From assembly GCA_040954595.2 (NCBI GenBank), contig CM082580.2, positions 3,906,001 through 3,970,000 on the forward strand: a stretch of DNA of 64,000 nucleotides, read 5' to 3'. Each line of letters opens with the position of its first letter. The first letter of the stretch is position 1. Of this stretch, positions 1 to 12,900 are shown one piece after another. Source of the stretch: Balanoglossus misakiensis (lineage: Eukaryota > Hemichordata). The notes under the pieces are model-generated. The model made no database searches and had not been told where the DNA came from. It saw only the letters and a program-made list of their open reading frames with translations. The translations under genes and the position numbers were made by a program.

Positions 1-426
1 TATATTCACGAATCTTTACCACCTCCTTTCACGTTATAACCTTTATGTCTGGAAAAGTTTTCGGTCATATTGAATATCGGTACGCATTTATAGGACATCT
101 CTATTTTTAATTTTCACGCATCTATAATCCTAGTTAAAATCCTAGCTGAGTAGGGCTAAGCATAAATTGGAAGGAAAAAAAAACATCGGATCCCGACTTT
201 GAGTCATTTCACCCTCGGCCCTGACCGGTCGATGTAAGAATGACCTTACAATACTTGTGACATTGAACGCGTACATTCTACAATAAATTGACCTTCTCCA
301 TTGATGTATGTGTGAATGGGCGTGGCGTCGACCTACTTGTGTGTTGTTGTGAACAAGTACCATATGGCTGCAATTCGTATGCATTGCAATCTGGTTAGTG
401 ACCGGTCGGATTAGGTCATCACTTAC

Positions 427-525
427 AAATTGTGACCATAGATCCTTCATTTTTGCACGTTTTGTTCTGACAAAAAAAGTCGATTCGGTTTCTGCCTTTT
501 TTAAAATTTCTAATAGGATCTCCAT
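427..525 (-). CDS. Possible first coding exon of an unknown gene leaving the window to the left
   Basis: On the minus strand an ATG at 525 opens 33 codons beginning MEILLEILKKAETEST and ending KMKDLWSQF. It is followed directly by a strong donor, GTAAGTG (GT at 426-425), in phase 0. The residue mix (charged, amphipathic) looks protein-like, whereas the continuation past the donor looks like random translation. The remaining exons would lie left of position 1, so the family cannot be named. The reading is weak: a 33-codon open frame with a donor can arise by chance. Confidence 0.22.
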
Positions 526-1464
526 GTGTAGTGAATGTGTACAACATGGGCCAGCGGTGCTTGTGTTAGGCCTATAGCGTCACTGAAATGCATGTGTATT
601 GTGCAAATACCTGTTGAGATGATAGTACAGCCGTCTCTGGATCTGTCGGCGAATGGCACCACTAGCAGATCATACACTCAGGACAAACATCGCTTGAAGT
701 AGAATTGAAGAAACGGTTTACAGTTAAACCATCAAACTCAGCCGCGATCTATTATTATTAGCACCGCACTGCTCTTATCATGGAGAACCACGCTCTTATT
801 TATATCACACCATATTATGTAAATACTCGTATCTCAAAGGTGAAGGGGTATCAGCCTGGTTATCAGTTTATATTTACTCACGTGAGTTTAGACGTTCCTC
901 GTGCATCAGGGGGCAAATCCGAAGATCGGTGGGCCTATACCCAATCCGATATCGATAAAGTCCTGCTTGCTTTTGTTAACGTTTAAGCCAGGTACACTAA
1001 GGGGGCCCCTGACTGCCCAGACGCAGTGCGTGGTTATCACATTCCTTACATGTAGAATTTTGAGAAAACAAAGTTACAATATTGTCATTTTCTTGAAATT
1101 TTCACAAAGATTCCAAAAAGGAGTATGATCAGATGATATATAGAAAATACATCGTGCTTGATTTTTTGTCAGAGCTATTCAGAAATATACACCATTTAAA
1201 TTATAGCATTAGGAGTGTGAGAAAAGTGCTGACTCAGCATTTTACGCAATATTTGAGAACTCCTAACTGAAAAAGTAGCACGGGAACTCCCTGTTTTCTC
1301 TTTATTTTTTGCATTAAAAATTGATTGATATACAATATATACAAAAATGACAATATTCTAATTTGGAGTAGACCTCTACCTTAATAAAACCGTCACCCCG
1401 CAGCGCCCGGCTAGTTGTCGGTGTATTGAGTGCGTATATACTATCAGGCACTATCACTATGATA

Positions 1465-1590
1465 ATTGGGACGCAGTCAACTATGCAAAGTTAGCCACAG
1501 ATACCATGGAAAGTTGAGATCTTACCAATAACAGATTTTGATGGCGTGGCCACGCGAAAAAAATGCGCCATCAGCAGTCATTCGAAGACT
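1465..1590 (+). mobile_element. Decayed fragment of the GGTATACAGTCACC repeat family
   Basis: The motifs TTAGCCACAGATACCATGG, GAGATCTTACCAATAACAGA and GGCCACGCGAAAAAAATGCG match, in order and spacing, the centre of the intact copy at 45254-45453 (TTAGCTACAGTTACCATGG, GAGATCTAGCCAATCACAGA, GGCACACGCGAAAAAGAGCG). No intact terminal repeat is visible, so this is an old copy. Confidence 0.55.
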
Positions 1591-1614
1591 AAGACACACC
1601 CATAGCCTTTAAAT

Positions 1615-1775
1615 TGATTTATCGATCGATAAATCAATCAATCAATCAATCATTCATTCAAACAATCGATCAAACAATCAATCAATCAACCAACCAACCA
1701 ATTAATTAATTAATTAATTGAGTTATTAATCCATTTCTTCATTCATATATTACTCATTACTCATTAATTAATTAA
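1615..1775. repeat. Low-complexity tetranucleotide tract (ATCA/ACCA/ATTA)
   Basis: Degenerate microsatellite: ATCGATCG, then runs of ATCA, ACCA and ATTA units, decaying into ATTC repeats. Consistent with slippage and point mutation of one original tetranucleotide array. Confidence 0.8.
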
Positions 1776-1924
1776 TTCATTCATTTTGGTGGCTAATATT
1801 AATAAAATTTACAGTTATATTGTTTAAATTCAAAAAGTTACATTTGACTGTGATTACAATAAGTACATATAAAAAGGTCAAGTAAAATTAAACTATTAAA
1901 ACAAAATGATTTTCTTGTTTCCTA

Positions 1925-4900
1925 TTATTTCTTCCTTTTGTAAATTTTTGCCATAAAATCTATAAATACTTGTTTGTTCAAACTACAGTCAATATTTTCT
2001 ATGAGCTCCGATATTGTCGTTGAACTGTCTTCTTCAAACTTCAGAAATAAATCTTTCAACTGAAGTTCTTCATAAACCCTTTTCACTTCGGCAACTTTCT
2101 GTTCATCTGGAAACCCGTAGTTGTCCTACATACAGAGATATTGTTCATGAATGTTGAATTTAGTTTTATTATCCACAAGAAATACCAAAGCATTTTCATT
2201 CCAACAGCACTCAGACGACGAGTTGAAATGATTGTAATGTAACATCGGAACTACCTCTTGAATGTTTTGGCATTCATTGAAACTGGAAGTGACCCCGCAT
2301 CCAAAGTCTGATGATATGAATTGTTGCAGGTTCCAATGACGAGAGACCAAATGACAACGCCGTATTCAAAATACATTTTCCTGTGAAGTTCCCTTTTTAA
2401 ATTGTACTCGTTTTTTCAAACAAAGCCGGTAACCGGTCGATTTCAGTGAATCACAGAAAAAAACAATCTCACCTGTAACACCTGCTTCTGTTGCTGATTG
2501 GCTCTTTGTAAAGCTTGTACAACCAACCAGGTGCATTTATTGTCCTGTATATCAGTGCCTTGTTTACCAGTGAGATCAACATCGCCAAAGCAATCCAGAT
2601 AATCGTCCTAAAATCGCCAATTATGAACAAAATGAAAACAAATACACTTTATAGGGCGTGGCAACAGTCTTCACTGTGTACATAGGTTGTATGGGACCCA
2701 GACGAACAATGACGTTTATTTCGAAACATATGAGATAGTGTGATTACGAAGTGATATGTAACTGACGATCATTTTAGTACATAAATTAACCAATTCACTC
2801 TATGTAAAAAATAATTTGTATCTGGCTAGCTTAACATGTGAATGGCTTGCATTGCCATTTCAAAGAATACAACGTTTGTTTGTATACAGTGGTGAAACAC
2901 GACATTCCAGAGAAAGCTTTACCAATGCATGCGCTTATTTAATATTTCTGTGAATTCAAAACCATAAAACCAACAGGCCTAAATCTCAATGTTACCTGGA
3001 CTTGGAAGTAACGCCCCATCACTAATAAAATCTTTTTGGCAACTTCGTGAGACTTCTCATCATTAACCCCCGTCTAAAGTCAAGCGATAAAGAATTACGT
3101 AAACAATTAATATCAAAGAAAGTTTATATTTGTTTGTATAAACATGTATTAGAGGGATCAATACCAAGATAATTTTCACTTTCAAAATGTTCTGTGTTAT
3201 TCACGGGACACGGTAGTAAGACAAAATCCCTTACCATGTACATCGCTAGTGCTACTGGTAAGTAGAAGGAATAGAACGCCGTCTTCCATTTCACTATGGC
3301 ATCGTATCTGAAATACATTGCAACAGAGAAAGATTATATCAAATGCGAAATTGAGTGTGTTGTTTTCAATTGAAAACAAATTGATAAGAGTGCAAACATT
3401 TATTCGGAAAATACCTGTCTTGGGTAAAACGACTAATGTCTCTTTCTCCAAGAGGTGCTGTTAGCATATCCATACTCTGGCCGACAATAGTTTGATAAAT
3501 AGTCTGGAATATAAAAAAAAAAAACATTTCATAAAATATGTATTAAATGTTGTATTTCATAGCTTAGTGCCCCGGGGACAGATTTAAAAAAAATGACACT
3601 ACACCAAACATTTTAAAAATTCTTTGCTGTATTAAAGTGTAGGAAGAGTCTTTTTGAAACCAAAGAAGAAAGCAGGGTGTCCACCGTCTAGTTTTCATAA
3701 AAATCACTGTAACTGTAGTCTTTCTCCACAGAGATTGGCCCAAGTTCAGTTATTATCTGGTTTAAGAAAGAATACATGTAATCTATTTGAGCATGGGTTC
3801 TACCATGCCCTTCTACTGTGACGTACAACTTTTCCCAAGTTCAATGTAAAACTGTACATTACCTCATGAAAAAGTTCAACTACATCAATGTAATACGGTT
3901 GATCGTTAACATACTGTTTGAGCGTTCGAAATATACATGATTCTATGTATGACGCATCATTGATGGCTAACATGCCAACTTTATCCTGCGGAATAAAATC
4001 AAAGGTTGTGATTTATACGACTGTTTGAGGGCACACCTAATATAACTGGATACTGCATTCTAAATGTCAATTGCCGTAGTGTCATAACATCACGGTCCCA
4101 GGTATTATCATTTAAATTTTCTCAATTAAAGCTCATTATCATATATGAATCAGGTCGCACGGCCAAGACATTTTGGAAGTTCTGAAAACGTCCAATTTCT
4201 TGATAAATGGCAGTTCAGGAAGAGAAGCATTGACGTCTTTAACCAACAATTATAGAACTACTTCCATGTTGGCGGTTTGAACGTTTCGTTCGCAATGATT
4301 CAATTATCTTTGGACAACATTAAAATCAGTTTTGTTTATCGAAACGAAAGAATTGAGACATATGAAAGTCACCTTTCTGTACCAACACGGCTGTCCCCTC
4401 CTCGTAATGGACGCGTCCATTATGTCGTCAGCAACCAAAAAGAAAGCTTGAAACTGTGGGAAAAGGAAAAAAAAACAGTAATTATGCAATTATCCATTCC
4501 TGTCTCTTATCTGAATGCCAAAAATAACAAGAAACCTTGAAAGATACAATTTCTGCTTACCAGTTCCACACACCAACCAACCGCCATTGCTCTTTTCAAA
4601 TTCTCCTCACATTGCAGATCTTCAGCGCTGGCCAGAGTGCGATAGGACGCCACCACCGTCAAACCACGATTCTTTTTACCAAACGGAACGTTGTAATCTA
4701 AAACCTGCGCGGAAATGACCATAAATTAAATTCACTACTGTTTTTGAGAAATTTAGTGACCTTTACTAAATCTATGCCTCGAATTTTGTAAGTAAGCTAA
4801 CTTTTCTCATGGTGACGTCCAACTCCATGAGTGTTTCAATGGTATAGATAATCATGTTCATGTTTCTTTTCTTCAAAAATAATTTATTACTATTGCGCCA

Positions 4901-5388
4901 AAGTATAATTATTTAAATGACTGTCATGATTTTTCCAATCCCCGTATGTTACACGAATGATGTTATTTATATTCCCTTACTGCATTACTTACTAAATTTT
5001 ACGTCGAAATAACAAATTAGCATGTAACTGTTTCAGATATCTGACCTAAATATATCTGACCAGAGGTCCTCAACAGGATGGTACGATGATTTTTATCTAG
5101 ACACGATCCTAGACCCTGACCCAATACTCAGCGCTTATCTATGAATTATTGTTCATATTCAAGCAATGCCCTCAAATAGGTATTGTAACCCCGGCACACG
5201 AGTGGAACCACACGCCCGATCGAAATAAGACAAAATTTTCAACGCACTACTTTGAACCTTTCGACGGCAGCCGTAACTTCGCAGTTGTCGAAGGAACGAA
5301 GAGTTAGATTAGAAGATAGATCTTTGTAGAATCTGTTGAATTTTTCGGCGTCGTCTGCTTCATACCGCTGTTCTGAATCAGACGCCAT
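1925..5388 (-). CDS. FDPS: Farnesyl diphosphate synthase, 9 coding exons, 354 aa
   Basis: Makes farnesyl diphosphate from IPP and DMAPP/GPP in the mevalonate pathway. Coding exons (minus strand): 5388-5248, 4704-4561, 4453-4373, 3985-3863, 3503-3415, 3307-3235, 3073-2996, 2607-2473, 2125-1925. All have AG/GT borders, phases join, and the total of 1065 nt gives 354 aa, close to the cytosolic animal enzyme. Key motifs: first Asp-rich motif DDIMD at residues 104-108, preceded by FF (99-100), the product-length-setting pair of farnesyl synthases; [10 protein letters not shown] after it; [15 protein letters not shown]; second Asp-rich motif DDYLD at 244-248; basic C-terminus KIYKRKK. The exon 1 donor could also be one codon earlier. 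An upstream in-frame Met at 5511 adds 41 residues. Head-to-head with TGFBRAP1. Identity is very secure; exact exon ends are by eye. Confidence 0.95.
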
Positions 5389-6920
5389 GGCAAGAGATCT
5401 AGATGAAAAATTATTATAACATAAGTTTCGACATCTAGACCTATATTTAACTCCGAACTGATGATAATAATACTTAAAAATTAATCTTGAAATTCTAAAC
5501 TTTTGAAACAATCTCCGAAATTACGTTGAATCGAATAAATCTGTTGACTCTTCGGAGTTTCTTGTAGTATTTGCTGTAAAATGACTGACTGGACTTGCAA
5601 CACGAAACCAAATCACATGAAAGGAAAAAACTCATAACTTATATCATTCACGCACCTGTTGATGTCCTCAGCCATTTCGACACCAAGTGTACTCCTAGCG
5701 GTTCTTATGTTCGAGTGCGGTTCACCACATGTGGAGAGGTTAGGGTCAATGGTGTAACGGATAGGAATTGGACAAAGAGACACGAAAGTGGGCTAACTTA
5801 TTTTTCAACTGAACAAAACTGACTTTGTGACCACCAAACCGGTGTCTGAAAGTAGGTGTGTAGCAGCAGCGTCCCAAAACGTTCTGACCGTGACGGTTTT
5901 CGTCCGAGACAGTCATATGATTGGAGGGGAGAAAATATACTAGAATGATTGACATGACCTTTGATTGCAGTTGACATTTCCTACACCACAGCCCAGCCAC
6001 AGCCTGACCACGGCTCAATCTGCACACCGTGATTTGAGTCCAAGGGACACCCGTCACCAATAAGAGAGTGTCACTATTTGAAGCATGTAGTTTAGGTTGA
6101 GATATATGAAAGACATTGGCCGTGTATTAGACACAGAATTAAATCAATGAGTTCTAAATACCTTTGAAGGTCGAAGTTGCAGGTTTGCTCTTGAGAAATA
6201 CATTATGGCAACAACAAAAATCGGATTTTATGATTATATACATAACATATTGAACTCGTATAGTGGGAGGGATATATGGACTTCTATTTGCAATTTCAAT
6301 TCCACAGTTAAGCATACATATGATAGTTTATGTAAAACTTATCAGAGCAAACTTGGCTGAGAAATATACATTAATGATACAAGAAAATGTGGAATACAGT
6401 TTAAATCTTTTACTAATGGAAAGTGGCTAACAAAACTAAGAATGTTGTATCATAACCTTTAAATACAATTGGGTAGAAGATCAATTCCAAAAATTCCTGC
6501 AAATGAAGGATTCTCATTCTGCAAACATTGTAAGTCTTTAGTTGAGGATGAATTTCCCTTTGTTATATAGAATGTCTAAAATACAGAGCTTATAGAGACA
6601 TTCTTTTTTCATCCACACGTTTGTATAATCATGGCATTCTTGATTTAAATGAAAGAGGTAAGTTCGTGTATATATCTTTGCTCACTAAGATTAACTTCCT
6701 CACAGTGAAATTTATATCTAGTACTTTATTACAGCTTCGTGGACTGAGTTGAGTTGTGTATTGTAAAGGACAAGGATACGCCCTCAACGATATTCGGTTG
6801 AGAAATCCTTTACGAACAAACAAACATACAGGAAGTGAACCCGGCCTGTGTAGATTTCGAGGTGCACGAACATCTTTAACGCAAATATAGTCAAATGTGA
6901 AATCCAAAGAAGAGTTCAAA
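5389..6920. promoter_or_regulatory. Divergent FDPS/TGFBRAP1 intergenic region
   Basis: About 1.5 kb separates the FDPS start (minus, 5388) from the TGFBRAP1 start (plus, 6921), so both promoters should lie here or in unseen upstream non-coding exons. The part next to FDPS (5389-5511) stays open in the FDPS frame. A palindromic CACATGTG E-box is near 5725. The right half is occupied by LINE-derived sequence. No convincing TATA box or canonical sterol-response element was recognised. Confidence 0.45.
6385..6755 (+). pseudogene. Decayed LINE (non-LTR retrotransposon) ORF2 C-terminus
   Basis: Broken translation on the plus strand, with stops and at least one frame change, retains the layout of a LINE ORF2 C-terminal zinc-knuckle region: a GRRSIPKIPANEGF stretch, then a Cys-x2-Cys pair (FCKHCKSL), then VEDEF, then after a frameshift ECLKYRAYRDILF. 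The last part runs to a stop near 6755. The upstream reverse transcriptase domain is not recognisable. It is non-functional and lies between two divergent promoters. Superfamily (RTE, CR1, Jockey-like) cannot be assigned by eye. Confidence 0.6.
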
Positions 6921-9900
6921 ATGAGTATCAAAGCGTTTGAGCTGGTGCCAGCAATCGAGCGCCTGCAGCTAATGGGCGAAAAGGCTAAAACGGCGGTAAG
7001 CTCCAGTTATCATAGGCAATCGAGTAGCACACCCCCTTTTACCGTCCACCGTATCTACACAACGGACAGGCAACAATAAAACACCCACCACCGTTTGGTC
7101 CTGATCCGTGATCATTGTTGTACGTTCATCCTACCCCCTGGTCCCCGTGATTGATAAAACCCCGCTCTGAGTTTGACACAACCCTCTGGATATACAGGAC
7201 TCGCCCGCAACGCATACTGAAGTACAAATGTACATGACTGTGGGCATCATTCATATTTCCAGAACGATTACAATACACTGCAATATTACTTTAGACCCCG
7301 CCCCCTCGGATAGTAAATAGTATGGTCCTGTAAAGCGTAGGCATGTAGTACAAATATGTACAACAAGACATGTCTAAACCGAACCCTGTCTAATCTGGAA
7401 ACCTGTCTATAACACTTTTTCACCGTGTGTTACAATATGATTTGAACAACTTACTGCATCGATGATCCAGGAGTGAACATTATATTCTGTCACAGTAAGC
7501 TCTCATACTGTTGCTGTTTGATGAATATGGATTTGTCCATATACATGTGATCCTAAGTTTAATTTATTTTCCATATTTCAATAAACACAGATTGAGTGTG
7601 TTGAATGCTGCGGTAAAAACCTTTACATTGGCTCAAGTGATTGGTGAGTATTCAAAGTTCTTGAAGGTACATTTTCTATTAAACTCGACCAAAAAGATGG
7701 TGAACTGTGATTTTAAATGCCCAAACTGAACTTGGCTTGTTGCATCCATTTTGAAGATATCACAGTCCCCCCTTGCCAGAGGGGAATCCCCCCTCAAATA
7801 TTCTAGCAAAGGGGGACATATCCCCCTGCTGATACCATCCTGAATGAAACACTGCTTTTTAGTCTATATGGACCACCAGTGAAGCAAACAGAAAAAAATG
7901 CTACAAATTTAGCCGAGTCACTAGCATCAGTATCACTATCCCTGCAGAGCAAATATAGTGTACTATAAATTAACTACTTTTATTTTGATGTTCATGTTGA
8001 CAGTTTTGTAATTCACTTTCTTCTGGAGGAGAAGACACAAAGTAATGGCAAGGTCACCATGACCAGCACGAAACAAAGTCACAAGTATTTAGCTGTGGTA
8101 CGTATATCATCACTGCATTACATTTAGCACACATACCAGTTACTACTTGTTCTAGAGAGTGATCTATAAACTTGTACCCTAATTTTTGGCATTTTCCTGT
8201 ACCAGTGATATAGATTATTGTCATGGCAAAGTTTTGTCAGATTTCTTTGTGTGCATTTTTTGAAGATTTCATTTGTGATAAACAGTAGAAGGACCGAAAC
8301 AAAACACAGAAATGAACAACCAGTTGGTGTTATTTGTTGTGTTTTTTAACATCATTCATATCTCAAACTATCTTGAATTATTATACAAAGACTTGCAAGC
8401 TGCCAGAGTTTCTTCTCTACATGTTGTGGGAAATAGACATCTTGAGCAGACAATGTTTGATAAAAGATAAATATTTCTCATCGCAAGTTACTGTTCTGTG
8501 TTTACACCATCTAGGAAAGCATCTACTCTTTGTACAAATACTAATATTATCCAACCAGATCATTTTCTCTTTTTTTAATTTCATCAGAAAAAACCTGTTG
8601 TGCAACTGAAGGCAGCGTCAGCATTGACCAGGATATTGGTTCTGTGTGATAACACTTTAGCATTGCTGCACATGTTTAACTTAGAGGTAAGATTACTGCA
8701 TGAAAAATAAATTCTGTGCTATGAAACAAATTCACTCCTAAGAAACATTTATTGAAGATCAATATATACTTCAGTGCATACTGTACGGGCTGATATTAGT
8801 ACAGTTTAAAAATAAATTTCATGATAATTTCCCAAAAATTGCAGCTCATGGGGCTTTAATTCTTACTGGAATAGTCAATACACAGTTTCCATGCATGAGG
8901 CCACATCTATACAGCATTGACAAGAAATTCTCCATTTTGTTTCCTTTTTTCTTTGTAGCCCATTATGAGTGGAGCAAAAATTAAAGGGGTAAGTTGGTTG
9001 CTTGCTAGACATAGAAAATAATTTATAAAAATATTATTGTTCAAGGTAGAAATTGCTTTCAATGTCTGTCGGTCTGATTGCTCAGTGTTTTAATAACAGG
9101 CCATAGATATATTGATGACCTCAAAAGTCTTAATATCCTAGTATTATATCAAATTACCTCCACCACGTATATCCAGATGACTTGGAAAGTAAAGAAACAA
9201 CAGAAAATGTGGGCTCACTGAGTCAGGGATATCTATTTTGAAATCAAGAAGAGAAAAGCTAATTTTGACAGTATGTTAGTAGTATTGTTGACGATATCAA
9301 AGTTGATCTCCATATTTTACCTCTGAATTACTTTTGTGTTTCAGGTTACATCTTTCTGTGTAAATGAAAATCCTACAACCAGTAATCCATTCAGTATACA
9401 GGTATGTATTGCAATGTTCAGATTAAAATACCAATTGCTCACTTTAACACATGCATGTGCAAAATGGTCGTAGAATTCACACATTCCTGTATGTGACTAC
9501 AATGCGGTCACTCCTGTGTATTTGTTTGTACCACCTTTCCGCGATTTCTTCAGCATATTTTCCATAGACCACTGCAGAGTTTTCATGTGGCATTTTATTC
9601 CAGAGTCACGTATTGGAGAAGCATGCAGGCAGTGAAAGTGAATGAATACATCAGACTATTGCTGTTTTTGATATCCCCATTGCTCTCTGAAAGTTAAAAA
9701 GTTTGTGCAATGTTCCACTTTAAAAGATGGCGCACTTTGTTAAATTCACGTTTAACCAAGCACTTCCATTTAATAATATCTGTCCAATTGTCTGTAATTA
9801 TGATCTGTCTCTATCTTTTGCCAAGATTTGCATCGCAACCAAGAAAAAACTGCTGCATCTTTACAACGTAACAGAAGACAAGATGATAGCGCTCAAGGAG

Positions 9901-12900
9901 ATTTCAACAGCTGATATTCCAGTAACCATGGTAATACACATTTGATGTATATTTATTTCTATCCAATAAAAGGATCTGCCAGTGTCACTATACTATCAGT
10001 TTGTGATAAATTCTTGCCGAATACTTTGCAGAAGAGTAGAGACATTATTTTTACGGGAATTTTTCTATAAGTAGTTTCGCTTGATTACACATGTATTAAT
10101 AAAATTGAAATTTTGCTTTAGATCAAGACACAACTATCACTGCACAAAAAAGTCACCTCAGCCACTGAGCATTCACTTTCAACTTCCATTGACCTCTTTC
10201 CCAGATGTTGTTTTCAAGCAAGACTGTGGTCTACTGGGGTGTTCTGAGGCATCCAGTGTATAAATGCTTATATTTGAACACCCCAATTTACAGTAATACC
10301 AGTCTTGTTTGCGTGCATGTGTAGTTCCTGGCTTGGTTTGTCAGAATGTTAGTTTACCAACCGTTCTCATTTCAGGATATTGATGGTTATTTCATCTGCG
10401 TGGCTGAATCATCCCAATATGTAATGTTGAACTTTGACACCAACCAATCAACTGATCTGTTTCCGTATGAAGCTGATCAAACTAATCCAATGGTGAAAAG
10501 GATTGGCCAGGTAAGCTGAATATATTCAGTCTCATTTTTAGATCCGTTTAGTTAGTGACACGGAGCTTGTAACAGATAAGGTGATTTTTGGCGTCAGACA
10601 ACTGTCAGCACTTTGTTAAAAAAATCTTCTCTGAAACCATTGGTCAGATTGCTTTAAAATGTAGTATTCAGGTTCATAGGGCATACGCAGACACTTCTGA
10701 AACCAGAGAGTGCATCTAAAACAAACCATGACACTTATAAATGAAATTAATTTCTATCATCCAGAATGAATTTTTACTGAGTGGACCCAGTGCACTGGGA
10801 ATGTTTGTGACTTCAGAAGGGACATCTCAAAGGCCACCATTGCAGTGGTCTAGTAGTGTCATGGCAATGGGATTTACATTTCCATACATCTGCGCCCTGG
10901 ATGATGAGTTCATTACTGTACATAGGTAAAGTTTCTGACAATCGGGTTAAAATCAGATGTAGGGTACGGCGACGTCTTTAGTTATGCGGTACAGCATAAG
11001 AATACCGCACCGTGTAAGTAAAAGATGTTGCCATACCCTACATGTACATCTGATTTTAGTCAGATTGGATTGCCATCTTTCAGTGATTTTATAGGACTGG
11101 TGCCAAGTAGTCTGGAGTCTGTAAATGTGATTTGTGAAGTCTGGCTCATACCAGGTTGGGAAGGGGGTGGTGGAGGGGATACACTGAAGTTTCAAACTAG
11201 ATACGATGAAAATCCAACATAAAATCTGAACTATAATTCCGCCAGAATCCCCCAAAAGTCAATTATCATTGAATTTTTCTTGATTGAATGTGACTTCACT
11301 TGAAGGGAAATAATGCACATGGTAAACAGTTCAAAGCACGGGTGCAAAGGGATATATTCTATTGTGAACATAAGTCCCGAACCTTTTTACCTACATGTAT
11401 GTCATTTGGCATGCCAATTTCAGAGGACAGATACATGTGCTTCTGTCGCCTTCAACCCTTTCATAGTTCCAATGGCAAACAAGTGACAAACTTGTACATC
11501 TAATAATGACCTCTGTTTTTTCCCCACAACATCAACTAGAAGTGTCTAGAATACAGAGTGGCGTGCAACATTTTATTCAGTTCTTGTCTGCATCATGTGC
11601 TCATTGTCTTTCTTTTTGTCACAGTATTTTAGACCAGCAACAAAAACAGACCGTACCGTTCCAGGGAGGGAAAATAATGAATAATTTTGAAGGAAAAGTT
11701 TTCGTTGCTTCGAGCAAAGAAGTCTATGCATTGATACCAGTACCAGTTGATAAGCAGGTATGTTCTGGTTTAACTTGTATGGAGAGGAGATACCAATATG
11801 TGCATCAAGTAGAACGAAAATAGTTCACAGATGACTTTATTTGGGCAAACTGGGTCTGGTAATGATACAAAAAGAATGCACAGACGTGTGAGGTATAGGA
11901 ACATGAATCCAGGACTATGAATATTCATGACCTTGTTGTTGGAAATGGTTACCACCAGACCTGGTTTGTGTTGTAGCAATTGGCATTCTGGTCTAAAATA
12001 TTTTTTTATTATCAACATTCTGATATCCCTTATTGAAATCTTTGACCTTTTTATATTCAGATTTTGTAACTGTGTCGTTGTTTCATATTCAGATTCAAGA
12101 ATTGTTGAATGATAAACGAGTAGAAGAAGCATTGACTCTGGCGAAGAATGCAAAACGAGCTGGAATGAGCAGAGAAAAATTTCAGAAGGTAAAGAAACCA
12201 AATCTACATTTTTTGCTACGTGTACATAATTTATTTATATAGCTTCAAAAAAGTTTAATGGAATGCTCGGAATAATTTTTCGCTTTGTTAAATTGAAATT
12301 GTGTACAACTTCTAAAATAATGTCTGATGAATATTGTGATGTCCCAGAAAATCATCAACTTAATTGGCACCATGAAAGTGATGCAAACAGACTGTTGTTA
12401 CCTTTTATTTCAGATCTTTTATCGTATTCAGCAGCAAGCTGGTTTTATTGAACTGTCACAGCTCCATTTCAAAGAAGCAGCAGATCTATTTAAAGCCGGT
12501 AGACTTGATGTCAGAGAGGTAAGCATAGAAAAAAGTACACATTTTTCAGAAACCTCTATATATCAATCTGATTTGAGTTAAATAGTAAAATACAACTATT
12601 TTATTTCAGAAAAGGTTGTTGACCACTATTTATAATTCAAATTTTAATGTTTATATATTTTTCTTGTAATCTTCATAACATTTTCATCTGATGAGTTTAC
12701 AGTTTGACTAAATGTGTACTTGTTGGTTATTTTTTTTCAAGACAATGCATTGTAAGTTATATTGTATTCAATGAGACTTGTCATGCCCTTAATACTAGTA
12801 TTAGTAAACAAAACAGTTCAACTATAAGCACTGTTTCATTGGTTTTACAGAAGAATGTAAGTTTTAGAATCATTTACATTTAAAATGTACTAATATTCAA

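Larger units (their letters stand above)
1..1924. other. Left flank, mostly without recognisable genes
   Basis: AT-rich sequence downstream of FDPS (which reads leftward). Apart from a weak candidate exon at 427-525, a repeat fragment near 1465-1590, a small cruciform near 1207-1268 and a tetranucleotide-rich stretch at 1615-1775, I see no coding signal. The FDPS 3' UTR should occupy the right end, but no clean AATAAA (minus strand) was spotted close to the stop. Confidence 0.5.

Noticed and set aside
780-1128. Two overlapping plus-strand frames of 68 and 75 codons
   Set aside because: No family features, splice context or codon bias.
5389-6060. Sterol-response element for FDPS
   Set aside because: Only partial matches (TTCACCACATG near 5720) were seen; not enough to call.
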